Shown: positions 9,130-20,441, numbered from the stretch's first letter. The stretch is 64,000 bases of DNA from Yarrowia lipolytica (GCF_001761485.1 NC_090774.1:3100001-3164000), one strand, 5' to 3'. Translations and numbers: made by a program. Notes: generated from the letters alone by a model not told the origin.

Positions 9130-12100
9130 CTAATGCTTCTTGTTAATCTTGCGTCCCATTCGCCGTCTCAATGTCAAGTACTTACTCTCGGGCTCCGGAC
9201 TGTCATTGACAGCTCCAACCACAGACCGAATAGACTGCCGTCGTGTAAGAGGAGGCATGGAGGCATTACTGGAGGTCTTGCGAGCAACCGGCTGCGATAA
9301 GTGCGACTTGTTTGACTTTTGAGACTGTCTAGAAGTCGTTCGGTCAACTGCAGGCATGCCTGGAACCATGTTGTACTGGTGCTCGCCTCCTCCATAGATC
9401 TGTCCATTGTGTTCCACGACAGAAAAGACCCGCTTTCGAAGGCCTCTTGGGATATGATCTCGATCCAGAATGTCTGGAGTATGATCAGCTGCCGTTCGTA
9501 GCTCATGGGGTGTCTCGTCAGGTTCTTCATCGTCGTTGTCAGCCTTGAGAGGATCGTGGGGAGCCAGAACCTCGTCGTAAGCACGAGCTGCCGAAGCAGC
9601 CCATTCAGCGTAAATGGGACGCGAAAGAAAGCCGTACTTGAATTTGTTGACACCCACAAGCAGCGCTGTGAGATCAGCCAACTCTTCCACGTACTCAATG
9701 ACCTCCTCCACGGCCGAAGAAGTCGCACTCCACGACATGAACTTTTGCTGCAACACGACGGCTCGATGTTGGAGGTAGTCGTGTGGCTGCTGCTGCTGCT
9801 GCTGCTGTGTTCGGGCTCGAGGCACAATCTCAATCTCCTGAGACGAGTCATCCGAGTCTGAAGTGTCATCAGAACTGTGGTGCAGAGCATGGGGTGTGTC
9901 TGTATCATTGACCACCAAATCAGGAACACAAGCCTTCTCTCGAGTGGTGTCTCCTTCCGAACATCGTCTAGGAGACCCAGTATGAACATTGGGAAGACTG
10001 GCTCGAGAAGATAACTCAGGGTGCGAAGGATTGCCTAGAGGAGTGGCCAAGGGGGTTTCTCGAGGGGTTTCTCGGGGGGTCTCTCGAGGTGTGTCACGAG
10101 GTGTACCTACCGCTGGAGTTCCAATATTGGGAACGCTATGATGATGCTTGTTCTGGCTCAGTCGTGTGATCATGACCTCTCGAACTCGGTTCACAAACCG
10201 TCGATGCGCCAAACGAGCACTGGGCATATACTGAGGCAGGGGTGTCTTATTCAGAAGAGCTGCTTCAACTGCACGTAGAGTCGTGGTGATTGCAGCGGCA
10301 GTCTGACGTCGGTAGGCCAGAACCTCAGGTCCATACTCGTCCAGAACCACAGATCCATACTGTTGACGTAAGAAGACAATGTTCTCCAGTCGGTCGATAA
10401 TCTGTCGAGTCACGAAAATGATCTCGCCAAATATCTTGGAAATCTCCTCAAAAGAGCCCTTAAGACGAGGCTCCTGTTTGGTGAAAGTTCTGAAGGTCGC
10501 TGCAGCTGTAAGTGAACCTCTGGCGACCTTAGCGCACTTTTTGAACTCCTTCTGAGCAGTGGCAGGGTCGTCAAAGCCGTAAGCAATGATTCTCTCCATT
10601 CGAGAACACTCTCTGATCGCCTGGACGGTCACCACCACGAGCTCTTCTCGCGCCTTAACTGGGAATAAGAATAATTGTCCTAATAGAGCCGCTCCTCCTC
10701 CGATCATCATAGCCAGAGTTCGTTTGGCAAAGTTGGTGACAATTCCACCTGTAGTCGTAGGGTATAGAGTGGCCAGAAGGACCACATTAGCAGACACAAC
10801 CGTAATCATGCCTCCCTTGAAGTATTTGGTGGCCAACATGAACCATAGGGCAGGGATAAAGATGACAGCCATGACCACTCCCATAACTGAGTGAATGTGA
10901 CCTCGTCCAGCAGTATGGGCCAGAACAGCCCAAGCCGACCCAATAGTTAATCCGATTGTTCGGAGGATGAAAATGAAAACGGAGCCTCCCAGAGTCGTCT
11001 CCGTAACCAGGGCAACCACAAAACCGACCCAAGAGCCTCGCATGTTGATGTACCACAGCCGCATGGAAGGCACAAACATGGGCCAGGATACGAGAAACAT
11101 CGGGATTGTCACTTTGAGAGCAAATTTCCAGTGTTTCTCTTCTGCAGGAGTGACTTCGATAATGTTGGCAATGTGGTTTCCAATCCATAAATCAAACATT
11201 TTCCACTTGTTGCGGAACCGCACATAATGCGATTCCTTTGTTTTCTTCTCAGAAGCAGGTTGGGCTTCCTTCAGATCCTTGGGCTGGTCAGTGTTGGACA
11301 TTTGACGTGTGATGGCAGCTTCTCTAGTCTCCAGGTTTTGTGTGAATGTCAAGACATCGTGTCCTTCAATGTTATCTCCGTCGTTTCTGGCGTCATCTGA
11401 TCGCGAGAAAAAGTACTTGGAGAAGCTCTTTCTGTTCTCGAACATCGCCGACCACAGTCGCTTTTTGCCTAAAATAGGCCATCCACGCACGTCTTCTCGC
11501 TTGCGACGTGTAGCATGCAGAGCCTGGGCTTCGTCAAGCAAGCTCATGATACTCAAAGCACAAGACTTGAGGTTAAGAATGAAAGAGGCGAGGAGGAACA
11601 GCTCGTCTCGGGGAAGAAGATAGTCGTCAATGTGGTCGTGATCGACAGTACCAAAGTCCAGAGACGCCAGTGCGGACCGAGACACAACGTCGAAAGTCTC
11701 AATGGCGTCCTTGAACTCCTCCCGTTTGTCTGGAAAGTCACGAATATTGGGCAGCTGCTCTCCGACGGAAAATGCGTAGCAAACAGCGTGAACGGCATGG
11801 TCAAACGCGTCAGTCATGGCCTTATCGAGCACATGGATGGGTTCTGCGACTCGAGAAACCATGGCTAGGAGGAGCTCCTTGTTTCCATGCACGATTTCTC
11901 GCTCGGGTTTCAGACGCTTGATAATATCCTGCTCCTCCTCGGCCGCCTGGTTAGAGCTACTGTTTGTCTTTTGGAGCTGAGCAGCCTGTACTTTTCCGAG
12001 CAGTGCAAATTCCAGCTCACAGGCATCCAACATGGCACCCGCAGACTTGACTATGCCGTTCAACAGTTTGACTGTGGGTTTCAGAACCGTGGGAGACACG

Positions 12101-13113
12101 TAAGCATAGGTGATTTCGAACGTGCACTCTGTCAGGGCAGCCTTGCACGACGTGTACTTGGCTGTGAGAGCTGTCTTCTTTTTCAGCAGAGTTCCGAGCT
12201 CTGTAATGTCTAGTTCAGGGGATACAGATGCCTGGGACTGATTGTTGTCGATTTTGGTGTTGTCGTGAATAGACTCCGGAACATACGTCTCTGGGGTCTC
12301 GTTGGAATCGTCTGTGTTTCCATGGATCGATTTCGGCGACTCTGCTCCTCCGTTGGAAGCCTCTTGTTCCCGCCTCTGTTCTTCCTCCAAATGGACTCGC
12401 ATGATTTCGGCCGAGTTGACAAAGTAGGTAACTGTCATAGAGATGGACGTCTTGAGTTCCTTAATGAGAGCCACCGTGACCTTTCCAAGGTCCGTAGAAC
12501 CCGACTCGGGGAAGATGGTCACATTGAAAAAAATCGACGTACCGCACGCCAGCATGATTGGATAGCCAAAGTTGATGCACATGTTCTGCACAGACACCTC
12601 GAGATCGGACAGGTAGGAGAAATGTGTGACGATAAGGAAGGTTAGTACCCCTGCAAAGATACGGGGGATCTTGGACCGCCAATATCCATGGAACATGAGC
12701 ATGAGAAACTCGCCCAGCGCCAAAATTCCCAGCGCGCTTCTATAGTCTGGGTTTCCACTCAGACCCTTCTCTGACTTGAGTTCCATATGTCGTAATGGTA
12801 GTTTGGCGATGTACCGTGTCAGGTTGGCGTATCCTACACCCAGACCCAGGCCCAACAGAGTAATGACGATACTCTCAACCTCCTTTCCCAGTCGCTTTGC
12901 CGGCGGAACAATCACGGAAAACAGAGTCAACATGTAGCCTACCTTTCCGATTCGGTGCACACAGGCCGGAATGAGACAGAAAATCAGACAAAAGGTGGTG
13001 TTGACAAAGGTTTTTACCAGCCGCTTGAGCGTCAGGTCATCCCATGCAAACTCCACGCCGAGGAGGTTGATTTTAGGGGGCCGGCTTTTCCACTTGGCCC
13101 ATAGTTGCGACAT
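9130..13113 (-). CDS. Bre4-like FUSC/DUF2421 multispanning membrane protein
   Basis: A 1327-residue integral membrane protein. Hydrophobic helices cluster in residues ~30-210 and again ~640-830, separated by a soluble region with charged stretches. This two-block layout, and sequences such as GSWVGFVVALVTETTLGG, fit the fungal Bre4/YDL231C family (ER-transporter-like N-terminal domain plus DUF2421; aromatic-acid-exporter/FUSC fold). S. cerevisiae Bre4 mutants are sensitive to brefeldin A; the transported substrate is unknown. The long cytosolic tail holds a short tandem repeat of Thr-Pro-Arg-Glu units near residues 1005-1030, a run of seven Gln near 1100, and acidic Asp/Ser clusters. It is longer than Bre4 (~1125 aa), mainly through these tails. 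The ATG at 13113 is followed by a sensible cytosolic N-terminus. Confidence 0.85.
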   Translation of the reverse strand: MSQLWAKWKSRPPKINLLGVEFAWDDLTLKRLVKTFVNTTFCLIFCLIPACVHRIGKVGYMLTLFSVIVPPAKRLGKEVESIVITLLGLGLGVGYANLTRYIAKLPLRHMELKSEKGLSGNPDYRSALGILALGEFLMLMFHGYWRSKIPRIFAGVLTFLIVTHFSYLSDLEVSVQNMCINFGYPIMLACGTSIFFNVTIFPESGSTDLGKVTVALIKELKTSISMTVTYFVNSAEIMRVHLEEEQRREQEASNGGAESPKSIHGNTDDSNETPETYVPESIHDNTKIDNNQSQASVSPELDITELGTLLKKKTALTAKYTSCKAALTECTFEITYAYVSPTVLKPTVKLLNGIVKSAGAMLDACELEFALLGKVQAAQLQKTNSSSNQAAEEEQDIIKRLKPEREIVHGNKELLLAMVSRVAEPIHVLDKAMTDAFDHAVHAVCYAFSVGEQLPNIRDFPDKREEFKDAIETFDVVSRSALASLDFGTVDHDHIDDYLLPRDELFLLASFILNLKSCALSIMSLLDEAQALHATRRKREDVRGWPILGKKRLWSAMFENRKSFSKYFFSRSDDARNDGDNIEGHDVLTFTQNLETREAAITRQMSNTDQPKDLKEAQPASEKKTKESHYVRFRNKWKMFDLWIGNHIANIIEVTPAEEKHWKFALKVTIPMFLVSWPMFVPSMRLWYINMRGSWVGFVVALVTETTLGGSVFIFILRTIGLTIGSAWAVLAHTAGRGHIHSVMGVVMAVIFIPALWFMLATKYFKGGMITVVSANVVLLATLYPTTTGGIVTNFAKRTLAMMIGGGAALLGQLFLFPVKAREELVVVTVQAIRECSRMERIIAYGFDDPATAQKEFKKCAKVARGSLTAAATFRTFTKQEPRLKGSFEEISKIFGEIIFVTRQIIDRLENIVFLRQQYGSVVLDEYGPEVLAYRRQTAAAITTTLRAVEAALLNKTPLPQYMPSARLAHRRFVNRVREVMITRLSQNKHHHSVPNIGTPAVGTPRDTPRETPRETPRETPLATPLGNPSHPELSSRASLPNVHTGSPRRCSEGDTTREKACVPDLVVNDTDTPHALHHSSDDTSDSDDSSQEIEIVPRARTQQQQQQQPHDYLQHRAVVLQQKFMSWSATSSAVEEVIEYVEELADLTALLVGVNKFKYGFLSRPIYAEWAASAARAYDEVLAPHDPLKADNDDEEPDETPHELRTAADHTPDILDRDHIPRGLRKRVFSVVEHNGQIYGGGEHQYNMVPGMPAVDRTTSRQSQKSNKSHLSQPVARKTSSNASMPPLTRRQSIRSVVGAVNDSPEPESKYLTLRRRMGRKINKKH

Positions 13114-15444
13114 GTTGCGTATGGTAAAATTGTTTGGTACTGTGCGGTATAGGACGGACTAACATATTATCGCCTGCCAAACTCTATGCATATCGCACTA
13201 AAATGACTGCAACGGTCCCAGTGGGGGTCACCTGTAAATACTGGTATGGTTTCTGGGGAGTGCGCAACTGGGATGGTAAGTAACAGTTGGTGATGGGAAG
13301 AATAATAATGTTTTTTCAGTCGGATGTATATATTCCCTCATTGGTTTCGTGTAGCTCAATTTTTTTTTCATTTGCTACAGGCAAGGTATTACTGTAATTA
13401 CTACTTGTAGCTATAATTAGGTCATTCATTGACCAATGATACATATTGAAGTGCTCTTTCAGAATAACGCACACAACCACCAAGAGAGTACGAGTACGGG
13501 TACGAGACAAGTAGTACGTACTCTATACTCGTACTTGTACCATATCATACCACAGTACATACTCTGTTATGATTCTGAGTCTGCTTACGGAAGCACTTAC
13601 ATTTGGGTTTTTGCACCTTCAAACGTTTCAAGACTACGAGTACAGTAATTAAAACTAATCAAGAGTAAATGTTTTTTTTTTCCCTCTCACAATATGCTAT
13701 GATTTAAGTTAAAATACACGGACGGTCTTTCACACACATTGCTGTACTTGCACAAGTAACTCACCTATATCGCAAGAGCTACATTTCCCTAGATCCGACC
13801 CCACTTAAGGTTCAATAAGACCTCCCGCCAAAACGACTTCACATTACACATATCTGACTGAAACAGATAAAAAAAATCTTTCATTTAAGACATATTGTGA
13901 CATACTGCAGACTCCACGCGGTTAACTACACTCTTATAGCTTCTTTGATACAGATTTTACCGCATATTAATTCTTGCCCGTTTACCGAACCCTATGTTAA
14001 ATAAGGTGTCGGTACTATCACAGCATTGCTTCTATGTTAACTCGACCCTCCAAATAATTTACTGTAACCGCAGCTCTGCTGCTCCTACTCACCCCTAACC
14101 CTACACTTTTCATCATGTCATGATCGCTGGTTCGAACCTCCTCAGCCTCTTTGGTCTCATATCTAAATTAAAAGGAAAATTAAACGTCACAACCCTGGCG
14201 GTCATGTGATGACTGATGGAAATAATCATTCCCAACAAGAGACACGTGTTTGGGTGACATTCCTTGTGCGTGAACTTGTTTTGAAGGTCTCCCCTTGATT
14301 TGGAAAGTAAACAATGTCCATTTGCAGTCATAGTCGCGTTTAGCGGCCACTGGCAGGTAAGAGCAATTACAATTATTATTGGGCTTTCTCCTAGAGCGTT
14401 CTCGATCACTTCCTATGTAGTTGTGTCCTCGGCGTATGGAGCAGTTGTGTAAGCACATCTCGTTCTGGACATCATTACAGTACAACCGGTACTTGTACAC
14501 CTGCCGCATCCATGCAACAAACGCGTGGAGATATCTGTATGGAGATTGGCTGGGAGACAAACGTAGTTGGAGGGTCTGTGCAGCTCAGGAGAGTCTAAGG
14601 GGTCTTGAGCGAGCGTTAAGGAGAGTGCAAGACTTCCCCACAAATGTCTGCGACGCTGTATCATGCTGATTTGTGTGTTTCAAGCGTATTTGTGTGACCT
14701 ACCATGGTTTCTACTCTCCTCCGATGGAACACTCCATTTAAGATTGCTCAACAATACACAATATTAGAGCTGATAAAGAGCAGCCGTATCTGCTGCCATG
14801 CATCGTTCCTGACGTGGAAAAGAAAACAGTAGGCGGGAGTAGTACGGTGGGACAGGTGTAGGAGAGGTGGACAAGGGTGTAATTTTTTTCCCGGTTGATT
14901 GTGCAACGAAAACAAGCAGTATTTCGCATCGGAGTCCGACTTGCTACCACCTTCTTTGAAATCAAACGCTCTCATCCTCATTTTACACATTTCAGTTTGT
15001 ACCTGTCAGCACGCCTTGCGCTTCACGTGGTTAGAGTATCCACTCATGGCGGTCTCTCTGCACATGTGTGAACTTTATCAGGAGGTAGAAAAACGGAGTT
15101 GGGGTGATTATCTGGTTATTTGGGCAACTTCTGCCAGAAAAATTTCGATTGAATAGATTAATTGACATCCTCTCCAAATTAATCGATATCCGACCGTCCT
15201 ACGACCCCTATAACCCCGCCAAATGCTCTCCATGGACCCCCCATCTGTAATCTGCAGTGTGCTTAAACGTGCCTAAGCAAAAAAGGGAAAAAAGCCAAAC
15301 AAATCCACCCTAAGACGTTTGGCGCTAAAAACATGTGCTCGCCTCCTGAACAAGCACGTTACTTTTGTTGGGCCACCCCGGTGCTATTAAAGTCCAGACT
15401 TGCCCTCCTCCGCGCCCCATCTCCGCCACAATAGCCATCTCAAG
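13114..15444. other. Gene-free 2.3 kb (BRE4-like / GT4 divergent region)
   Basis: No supported coding gene. Contents include a short ATG frame at 13203 ending at a GTAAGT, a dense cluster of GTACGAGTAC/ACTTGTAC motifs at 13487-13545, AT-rich runs around 13660-14060, and a GGTTCGAACC sequence near 14132 that resembles a tRNA B box but has no tRNA around it. The last 300 bp are the GT4 promoter and leader. Confidence 0.55.
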
Positions 15445-16722
15445 ATGAAAATCGCCCTTGTCACCGAAGTGTCTCCTCTCTACGTGAACGGAGTGTCGCG
15501 CACCATTGTGCGTCTGCTCGACCACCTGACCGAACAGGGCCATGAGGTGGTGGTCTTTGGCCCCGACTCGGGCCACTACAAGAACGTGCGACTGGTCGGT
15601 ACTTTTGGAGTGCCGCTCTTCTTCTACCCGGAGCTCAAGTTCAACTTCGCTACCCCCAGCATGGTCTACCAGCTGCGACAGTATCAGCCCGAAATCATCC
15701 ACTTTGTCGATCCCAACCTGCTGGGACCCCAGATGCTCGTGTGGTGTAAGATGTTCCTGCCCCATGTGCCTCGAATCGCCTCCTACCACACCAATATTGC
15801 GCTCTACGCTACCATGTTCGGCTTCTCCTACCTCTACGAGCCCATCTGGTGGACCATGCGAATGTACCACGGCGCCTGCCGAAAGACGTTGTGTCCCTCG
15901 CACTCCACCAAGGCCGCTCTTGTGGCCAACGGCATCCCAGCCGAGAAGGTGGGTATCTGGACCCGAGGAGTGGAAATGGCAATGTTTAACCCCGAACGAC
16001 GAAACATGCAACTGCGAGAGAAATGGCTGTGTGCTGGAAAGCCTACACTTCAGTCAAACTCATCGACATCTTCGCTGCTACGACGAGCCTCCAACGAAGA
16101 TGAGGGTGTTTCTTTCGGCCTCCAGGACCCCGAGGATAAACTGATCATTCTCTATGTGGGTCGAATCTCATGGGAAAAGAACATCCAGGTGCTGGTCGAG
16201 GCCTACAAGGGCATGAACCACGAACAGGTGCATCTGGTAATTGTGGGAGACGGTCCCGCTAAGGCATCGATCCAGGGCCAACTCCGATCTGCTGACGTCA
16301 CTTTCACCGGCTACCTTCGAGGGGAGGAGCTTGCCGAAGCCTATGCATCTGCCGACATTTTCGCCTTCCCTTCGAAATCGGAAACCTTTGGTCAGGTGGT
16401 GTTGGAGGCCCAGGCCTCGGCACTTCCCTGCGTCATTATGGATGCTGAGGGAGTGTCTGAGATTGTCGAGGGAGAAGTGTCAGGAATCATCACTCCCCTG
16501 CCGGCAAACATGGACCAGGCCGACAGCGTGGAGGTCCAGGAGGCCTTCCGAGCCAACATTGAAAGACTGGTGGACAACCCTGTTCTGCGGGAAAAAATGT
16601 CTCGAAACGCCGTGGCCCGAGCCCAAAAGTTTTCCTGGTACGAAGCCATGCAGGCGTGCGTGGACGCCTACGCAGACACCATTGTGGACGCCCAAATGGA
16701 GACCAACACTTCCATTGTTTAA
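15445..16722 (+). CDS. Family 4 glycosyltransferase (SQD2-like)
   Basis: 425 residues with a GT-B fold signature. The N-terminus is MKIALVTEVSP with YVNGVSRT, typical of GT4 enzymes that bind a lipid-linked acceptor. The C-terminal donor domain has LYVGRISWEKN, IVGDGP and the EX7E motif (SETFGQVVLEA). The overall order resembles plant SQD2 and related sulfoquinovosyl/glucuronosyl-diacylglycerol synthases and bacterial mannosyltransferases. The true sugar donor and acceptor cannot be told from sequence. There is no signal peptide, so it should act on the cytosolic face of a membrane. The frame extends to 15400 only through a TTG codon; the ATG at 15445 starts the conserved beta strand. Confidence 0.85.
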   Translation: MKIALVTEVSPLYVNGVSRTIVRLLDHLTEQGHEVVVFGPDSGHYKNVRLVGTFGVPLFFYPELKFNFATPSMVYQLRQYQPEIIHFVDPNLLGPQMLVWCKMFLPHVPRIASYHTNIALYATMFGFSYLYEPIWWTMRMYHGACRKTLCPSHSTKAALVANGIPAEKVGIWTRGVEMAMFNPERRNMQLREKWLCAGKPTLQSNSSTSSLLRRASNEDEGVSFGLQDPEDKLIILYVGRISWEKNIQVLVEAYKGMNHEQVHLVIVGDGPAKASIQGQLRSADVTFTGYLRGEELAEAYASADIFAFPSKSETFGQVVLEAQASALPCVIMDAEGVSEIVEGEVSGIITPLPANMDQADSVEVQEAFRANIERLVDNPVLREKMSRNAVARAQKFSWYEAMQACVDAYADTIVDAQMETNTSIV

Positions 16723-17747
16723 GGGAGCAAGAAGTATAGCGCACAATGAGTACTCAACATATATGTATAATACAATTATTATTTATTGACTGAATCATCA
16801 CCTGTAAATTGATGTGTTTATGGCCATGATAAAGTGCAGTGTACAGCCTTATCCAAACCTATCCAAAGTTACTGTATTTCCATCAACTTAATCGTAAACC
16901 AAGTTGAATTGCTGCATCTCGATTAGAGATCAATTAGGTGTGTCGTTGTGTCATGTCAATAGGGCTTACAGATCCTTTCATTTGCTTTGTGGTTCAAAAT
17001 TGTTATGAGGACAATTTAGGCGGCTGTCTCCAAACTGCCTCCTTGAAAGACACGCCTCTCCCGGTTCGTATTTTTATGTTGAACATTCGCCATGAACTGT
17101 CTCACCTTTGTTTGTCGCCACTGAGATTAGATAGGCGGGAGTTCCAGTCTCAGGCGACTGACAGAGAAAGCACAAGATCACGTCTCACATTAGCAAGCCC
17201 TTGTATGTACGAGTACGATACAAGTATGAGCGTTCAAGGGGGTCATTTGAACACCAATATGCAAGGCCGGGTAGAGAAATCACTCATATTAGCCCGTTTT
17301 AACCGACTTTACAAGTCGCAACGCCGTTTTGAAACTCCGACCCCGACCCCCGCGTTTTAGTGCCCTATTTTAATGGTGCAAGCACAAGTAGTGTTATACC
17401 CCCTGTCAGACAAGCTCTGAAAGATGTCTAAACGTTGGCGTAAGGGGGGCTATGTCTGGATTTATCACGAATGCGTGGTGGACGTTAAACACGTTGATGT
17501 AGAAGCTACTTGTAGTGTGTGTGTGTGCATCAACAAGTAGCTACAGTGATCCCTATGAGGCTCTTCCAGTCTGCATCAATACACAATAATTGCTCGCAGC
17601 CTACCCCCAACCACCTCCGAAGCATGCTTGTTTATCCCCTCGCAGCTCTCTCAAGTCACTCGTTATAGACCACCCCGCATTTTGCTTTTTGTGGTAACTT
17701 TGCGAGTGGCGTAAGATGAGGGTTAGTCTAAGCTGTCCAGCGTCCGG
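16723..17747. other. Intergenic, convergent (GT4 / CWC23)
   Basis: About 1 kb without a supported gene. A 134-codon frame from the ATG at 16953 has no recognisable domain. At 17506-17546 two copies of the CTACTTGTAG/CAAGTAGCTAC motif face each other around a (TG)n run. Confidence 0.55.
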
Positions 17748-18590
17748 TTAACCCACCTTCCTCAGAAGGCCATAGAGCACGTGATCGATGTCTTTGGTCT
17801 CAGGGTCAAGAATGGACTTTGCAGCGACAACACTAGAAACGTCAGCAAATTCAATAAGAGCCGATTTGGCCTTTTTGCCAGCATCTCCAGGAAGAATTGC
17901 TACGTGTTCAATCGGTCCGTAACGCGAAAAAAGTGAAATGACTTCCTCTTCCTTGAGATCTCGTCCCTTGCCTCTTTTGCTCCATTTGATCTTGAGCGTT
18001 GGTGATGCAGATGTCGAAGTAGTAGATGTAGATGCTGAAGTAGGTAAAGGTGTTTTTGGGTAACTCGTCTTCAATGAGGTGTTTGTGTCATTCGAGGTAG
18101 ACGACACTGTGTTAGATGTTGTGTTTCCCGCTCCCTTCATAGCGTCCATGTACATCTTCCTCCGTTTAGCCTCCAGCTCTGCCACTAGACCCTGGTTGTG
18201 GTTGCGCATGTCCTCCAATACTGCAGCGAGATTCATGTTGTCTCTCTGGTGCTTCTTGCTAGCCTCATACTCCTGTTCTCGTCGTAAAAGGTCGTCCTGG
18301 AACTTGCGTCGTTCAGCAGACAGTTCTTCGCGTTTTCGGATCTTCTCAAACCGTGCACTCAGCAGCTGATCGTACTTCTTGCGCAGAGAGTCATCCACGA
18401 GTGTCTCCAATGCGATAGACAGCTGGTGGAACTTGACTTCTGCTTCCTTGGAAGGGTTTTTGTCGGGATGGTATAACAGTGCCGTTTTCCTGTAGGCGCG
18501 CTGGATGCTTTTTGTGTCTGAGGACACGTCGACGCCCAGAAGGGCGTACAAATCAATTTCCTCCTCCAGTAGAAGCGGATGCAGAGACAT
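17748..18590 (-). CDS. Cwc23/DNAJC17-type spliceosomal J-protein
   Basis: 280 residues. A J domain covers roughly residues 12-78 with the invariant HPD at 41-43. A strongly charged coiled coil follows (about 80-150), then a Ser/Thr-rich linker. The final ~85 residues are an RRM-like domain (LKIKWSKRGKGRD, ISLFSRYGPIEHVAIL, SALIEFADVSS). J domain plus C-terminal RRM is the layout of human DNAJC17 and S. pombe Cwf23. The S. cerevisiae counterpart Cwc23 helps disassemble the spliceosome with Prp43/Ntr1 (family knowledge). The ATG at 18590 is the first in frame. Confidence 0.87.
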   Translation of the reverse strand: MSLHPLLLEEEIDLYALLGVDVSSDTKSIQRAYRKTALLYHPDKNPSKEAEVKFHQLSIALETLVDDSLRKKYDQLLSARFEKIRKREELSAERRKFQDDLLRREQEYEASKKHQRDNMNLAAVLEDMRNHNQGLVAELEAKRRKMYMDAMKGAGNTTSNTVSSTSNDTNTSLKTSYPKTPLPTSASTSTTSTSASPTLKIKWSKRGKGRDLKEEEVISLFSRYGPIEHVAILPGDAGKKAKSALIEFADVSSVVAAKSILDPETKDIDHVLYGLLRKVG

Positions 18591-19418
18591 GTGTGTTGTG
18601 GTGTATTGATGAAATCAGCTTGACATTACATGAGATCACGTTGGACAGTATGTTTGGCATTGCATAAATATATTTAACCTTATTTGGAGGCGCTGTGAGG
18701 GTAGGAGGTGTATTGATGGAGGTGACGGGGACACGTTGCGGGTATACAGTATACTGCTGTTTCTTTATAACGAAAAGCTTTTGCCGAGTTATTTAAAACT
18801 TGAATGGTGAGATTCTGTTGACTATTCAAACGACTTAGATTGATAATCACATAAGTTTCCCCGAATATAGTTGGACATTTACTTGAAACAAAAGACGAAA
18901 AAATAGAGTATGTACAGTATGTCCTGTGGTAAATCTTGGGCAGTGGAGATGTGATCACTCAGAGTATTTGAGGTGATATAAAACACATCAAAACCCCATT
19001 GAAAACCTGCTGTGTACAATAACTCACACACAAGTCAGAGGAGTTGTTCTACAAGTACGAGTACCGTACGAGTACGAGCACCACCTTCTTAGGTTTCTGA
19101 TCTACTACAAGTAGTAGTGTGTACTAGTATTGGATTCCACCACAACAGTCTCCCTACAGCCACCATTAGTCATCTACAGTACTGTGGAGGAAACAAAACA
19201 TATATAAATGTAAATATATCAACTCGTTTAATGGCACCTTCGCTTACATTTATACATCCCCACCCCATCTCTCACACCATTTCCACCTTCAACTCGAACA
19301 CAGCTCTGACAAGCTCAAAGTTACCCTGACACCACGTATGTACGTCTCTAACACCGAGCACAGCACACCACGTCTGCTACAACTCCTCCACTAACTCCTT
19401 CAAAACATTCCAACCGCG
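18591..19418. promoter_or_regulatory. Divergent promoter region CWC23 / YIF1
   Basis: 828 bp. Around 19049-19115 there is a dense block of GTACGAGTAC and CTACTACAAGTAGTAG palindromes. From 19220 onward the strand is C/T/A-rich, as in other leaders here. No gene is seen. Confidence 0.55.
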
Positions 19419-20441
19419 ATGTACAACCAGCGACAGGGCAACACGGCGACCCCGCCACTGCACCATCCCATTCCCCAGCATCCCATTCCCCCCATGCGGT
19501 CTCCACCTGTCGAGCAAACACAGCATCAGAACCTCCAGGATCGGTACGCGCCTCCACAACAACACGCCCAGCACCAGCAGCACCCGCAACACGGAGCTGG
19601 TGGCGACCAGGGCAACTTCTTCAACCCGGCCGGCTACCCGCAGTTCTTTAACGACGGAACTGCTCAGGTGGGTCTACAGGTGGGCCGATCCGCTGTCGCT
19701 GCCGGGCAGGAGTACATGGAGAAGAACTTCAACAAGTACGTGTCTGTGTCCCAGTTGCGGTACTATTTCCAGGTGTCCAACCTGTATGTTGTCAAGAAGC
19801 TCGGTCTCGTTCTATTCCCCTTCCTACACAAGCCCTGGACTCGTGATGTCGTTCGTTCAGAGACTACCGGCGAGATCGAAGGCTACGCGCCCGCCAGAGA
19901 CGACATCAACGCCCCCGACATGTACATCCCCACCATGGCTTTCACCACATATATCATTCTGTGTTCGGTGCTGAGTGGTGTGCACGATCACTTCCATCCC
20001 CAGCTGTTTGGAACCCTGGCCTCCAAGGCCGTGTCCGTGATGGTGTTTGAGCTTCTGGTGCTCCGTCTCGCCACTTACCTGCTGTCCGCTGACTCGCAAC
20101 TGTTTGACTTTGCTGCTTATGCCGGCTACAAGCTTGTGGGCGTCCTCATCACCATCCTGGCTGCTTCTCTCACCGGATCCACCTACGTTAAGTGGGGAGT
20201 CTTCCTGTACACGTACATTGCCAACGCCATGTTCCTTCTGCGGTCGATCAAGTACCTCATTATCCCCGACGGAACCAGTCCTGTTCCTCAGGGAATCAAC
20301 ACTGGCAACCGACGAAGCAGCATCCAGTTTCTGGCCGTGTATGCTTTCTTGTTCCAGCTGGGCATGATGTGGATTTTGATTCCGGCTAACAGTGTGTTGA
20401 ACTCTGCTCCTGTGCCTGTTATCGCCCAGACAATGTCTTAG
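19419..20441 (+). CDS. Yif1, ER-Golgi Rab-associated membrane protein
   Basis: 340 residues. The first ~75 residues are Pro/Gln/His-rich. Then comes the Yif1-family core: NFFNPAGYPQFFNDG, QEYMEKNFNKYVSVSQLRYYF, and KLGLVLFPFLHKPW. The C-terminal half contains several membrane helices. Yif1 pairs with Yip1 (and Yos1) in COPII vesicle formation and fusion at the ER-Golgi interface and binds Ypt GTPases (family knowledge). Length and motif order agree with S. cerevisiae Yif1 (314 aa). The start at 19419 is the first ATG in frame. Confidence 0.93.
   Translation: MYNQRQGNTATPPLHHPIPQHPIPPMRSPPVEQTQHQNLQDRYAPPQQHAQHQQHPQHGAGGDQGNFFNPAGYPQFFNDGTAQVGLQVGRSAVAAGQEYMEKNFNKYVSVSQLRYYFQVSNLYVVKKLGLVLFPFLHKPWTRDVVRSETTGEIEGYAPARDDINAPDMYIPTMAFTTYIILCSVLSGVHDHFHPQLFGTLASKAVSVMVFELLVLRLATYLLSADSQLFDFAAYAGYKLVGVLITILAASLTGSTYVKWGVFLYTYIANAMFLLRSIKYLIIPDGTSPVPQGINTGNRRSSIQFLAVYAFLFQLGMMWILIPANSVLNSAPVPVIAQTMS

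Noticed and set aside
13203-13360. Short ATG frame ending at GTAAGT, followed by a TTTTTTCAG acceptor, potentially a 35-residue spliced protein
   Set aside because: There is no CTAAC branch site next to the acceptor, no homologue is recognised, and it is too short to support.
14120-14160. GGTTCGAACC resembling a tRNA B box
   Set aside because: No acceptor, D or anticodon arm can be folded around it. A similar GGGTTCGAAACC near 40970 and a GGGTTCGATTCC inside TAD3 fail for the same reason.
16953-17360. 134-codon frame between GT4 and CWC23
   Set aside because: No recognisable domain and irregular composition. It sits between two convergent genes; transcript evidence would be needed.
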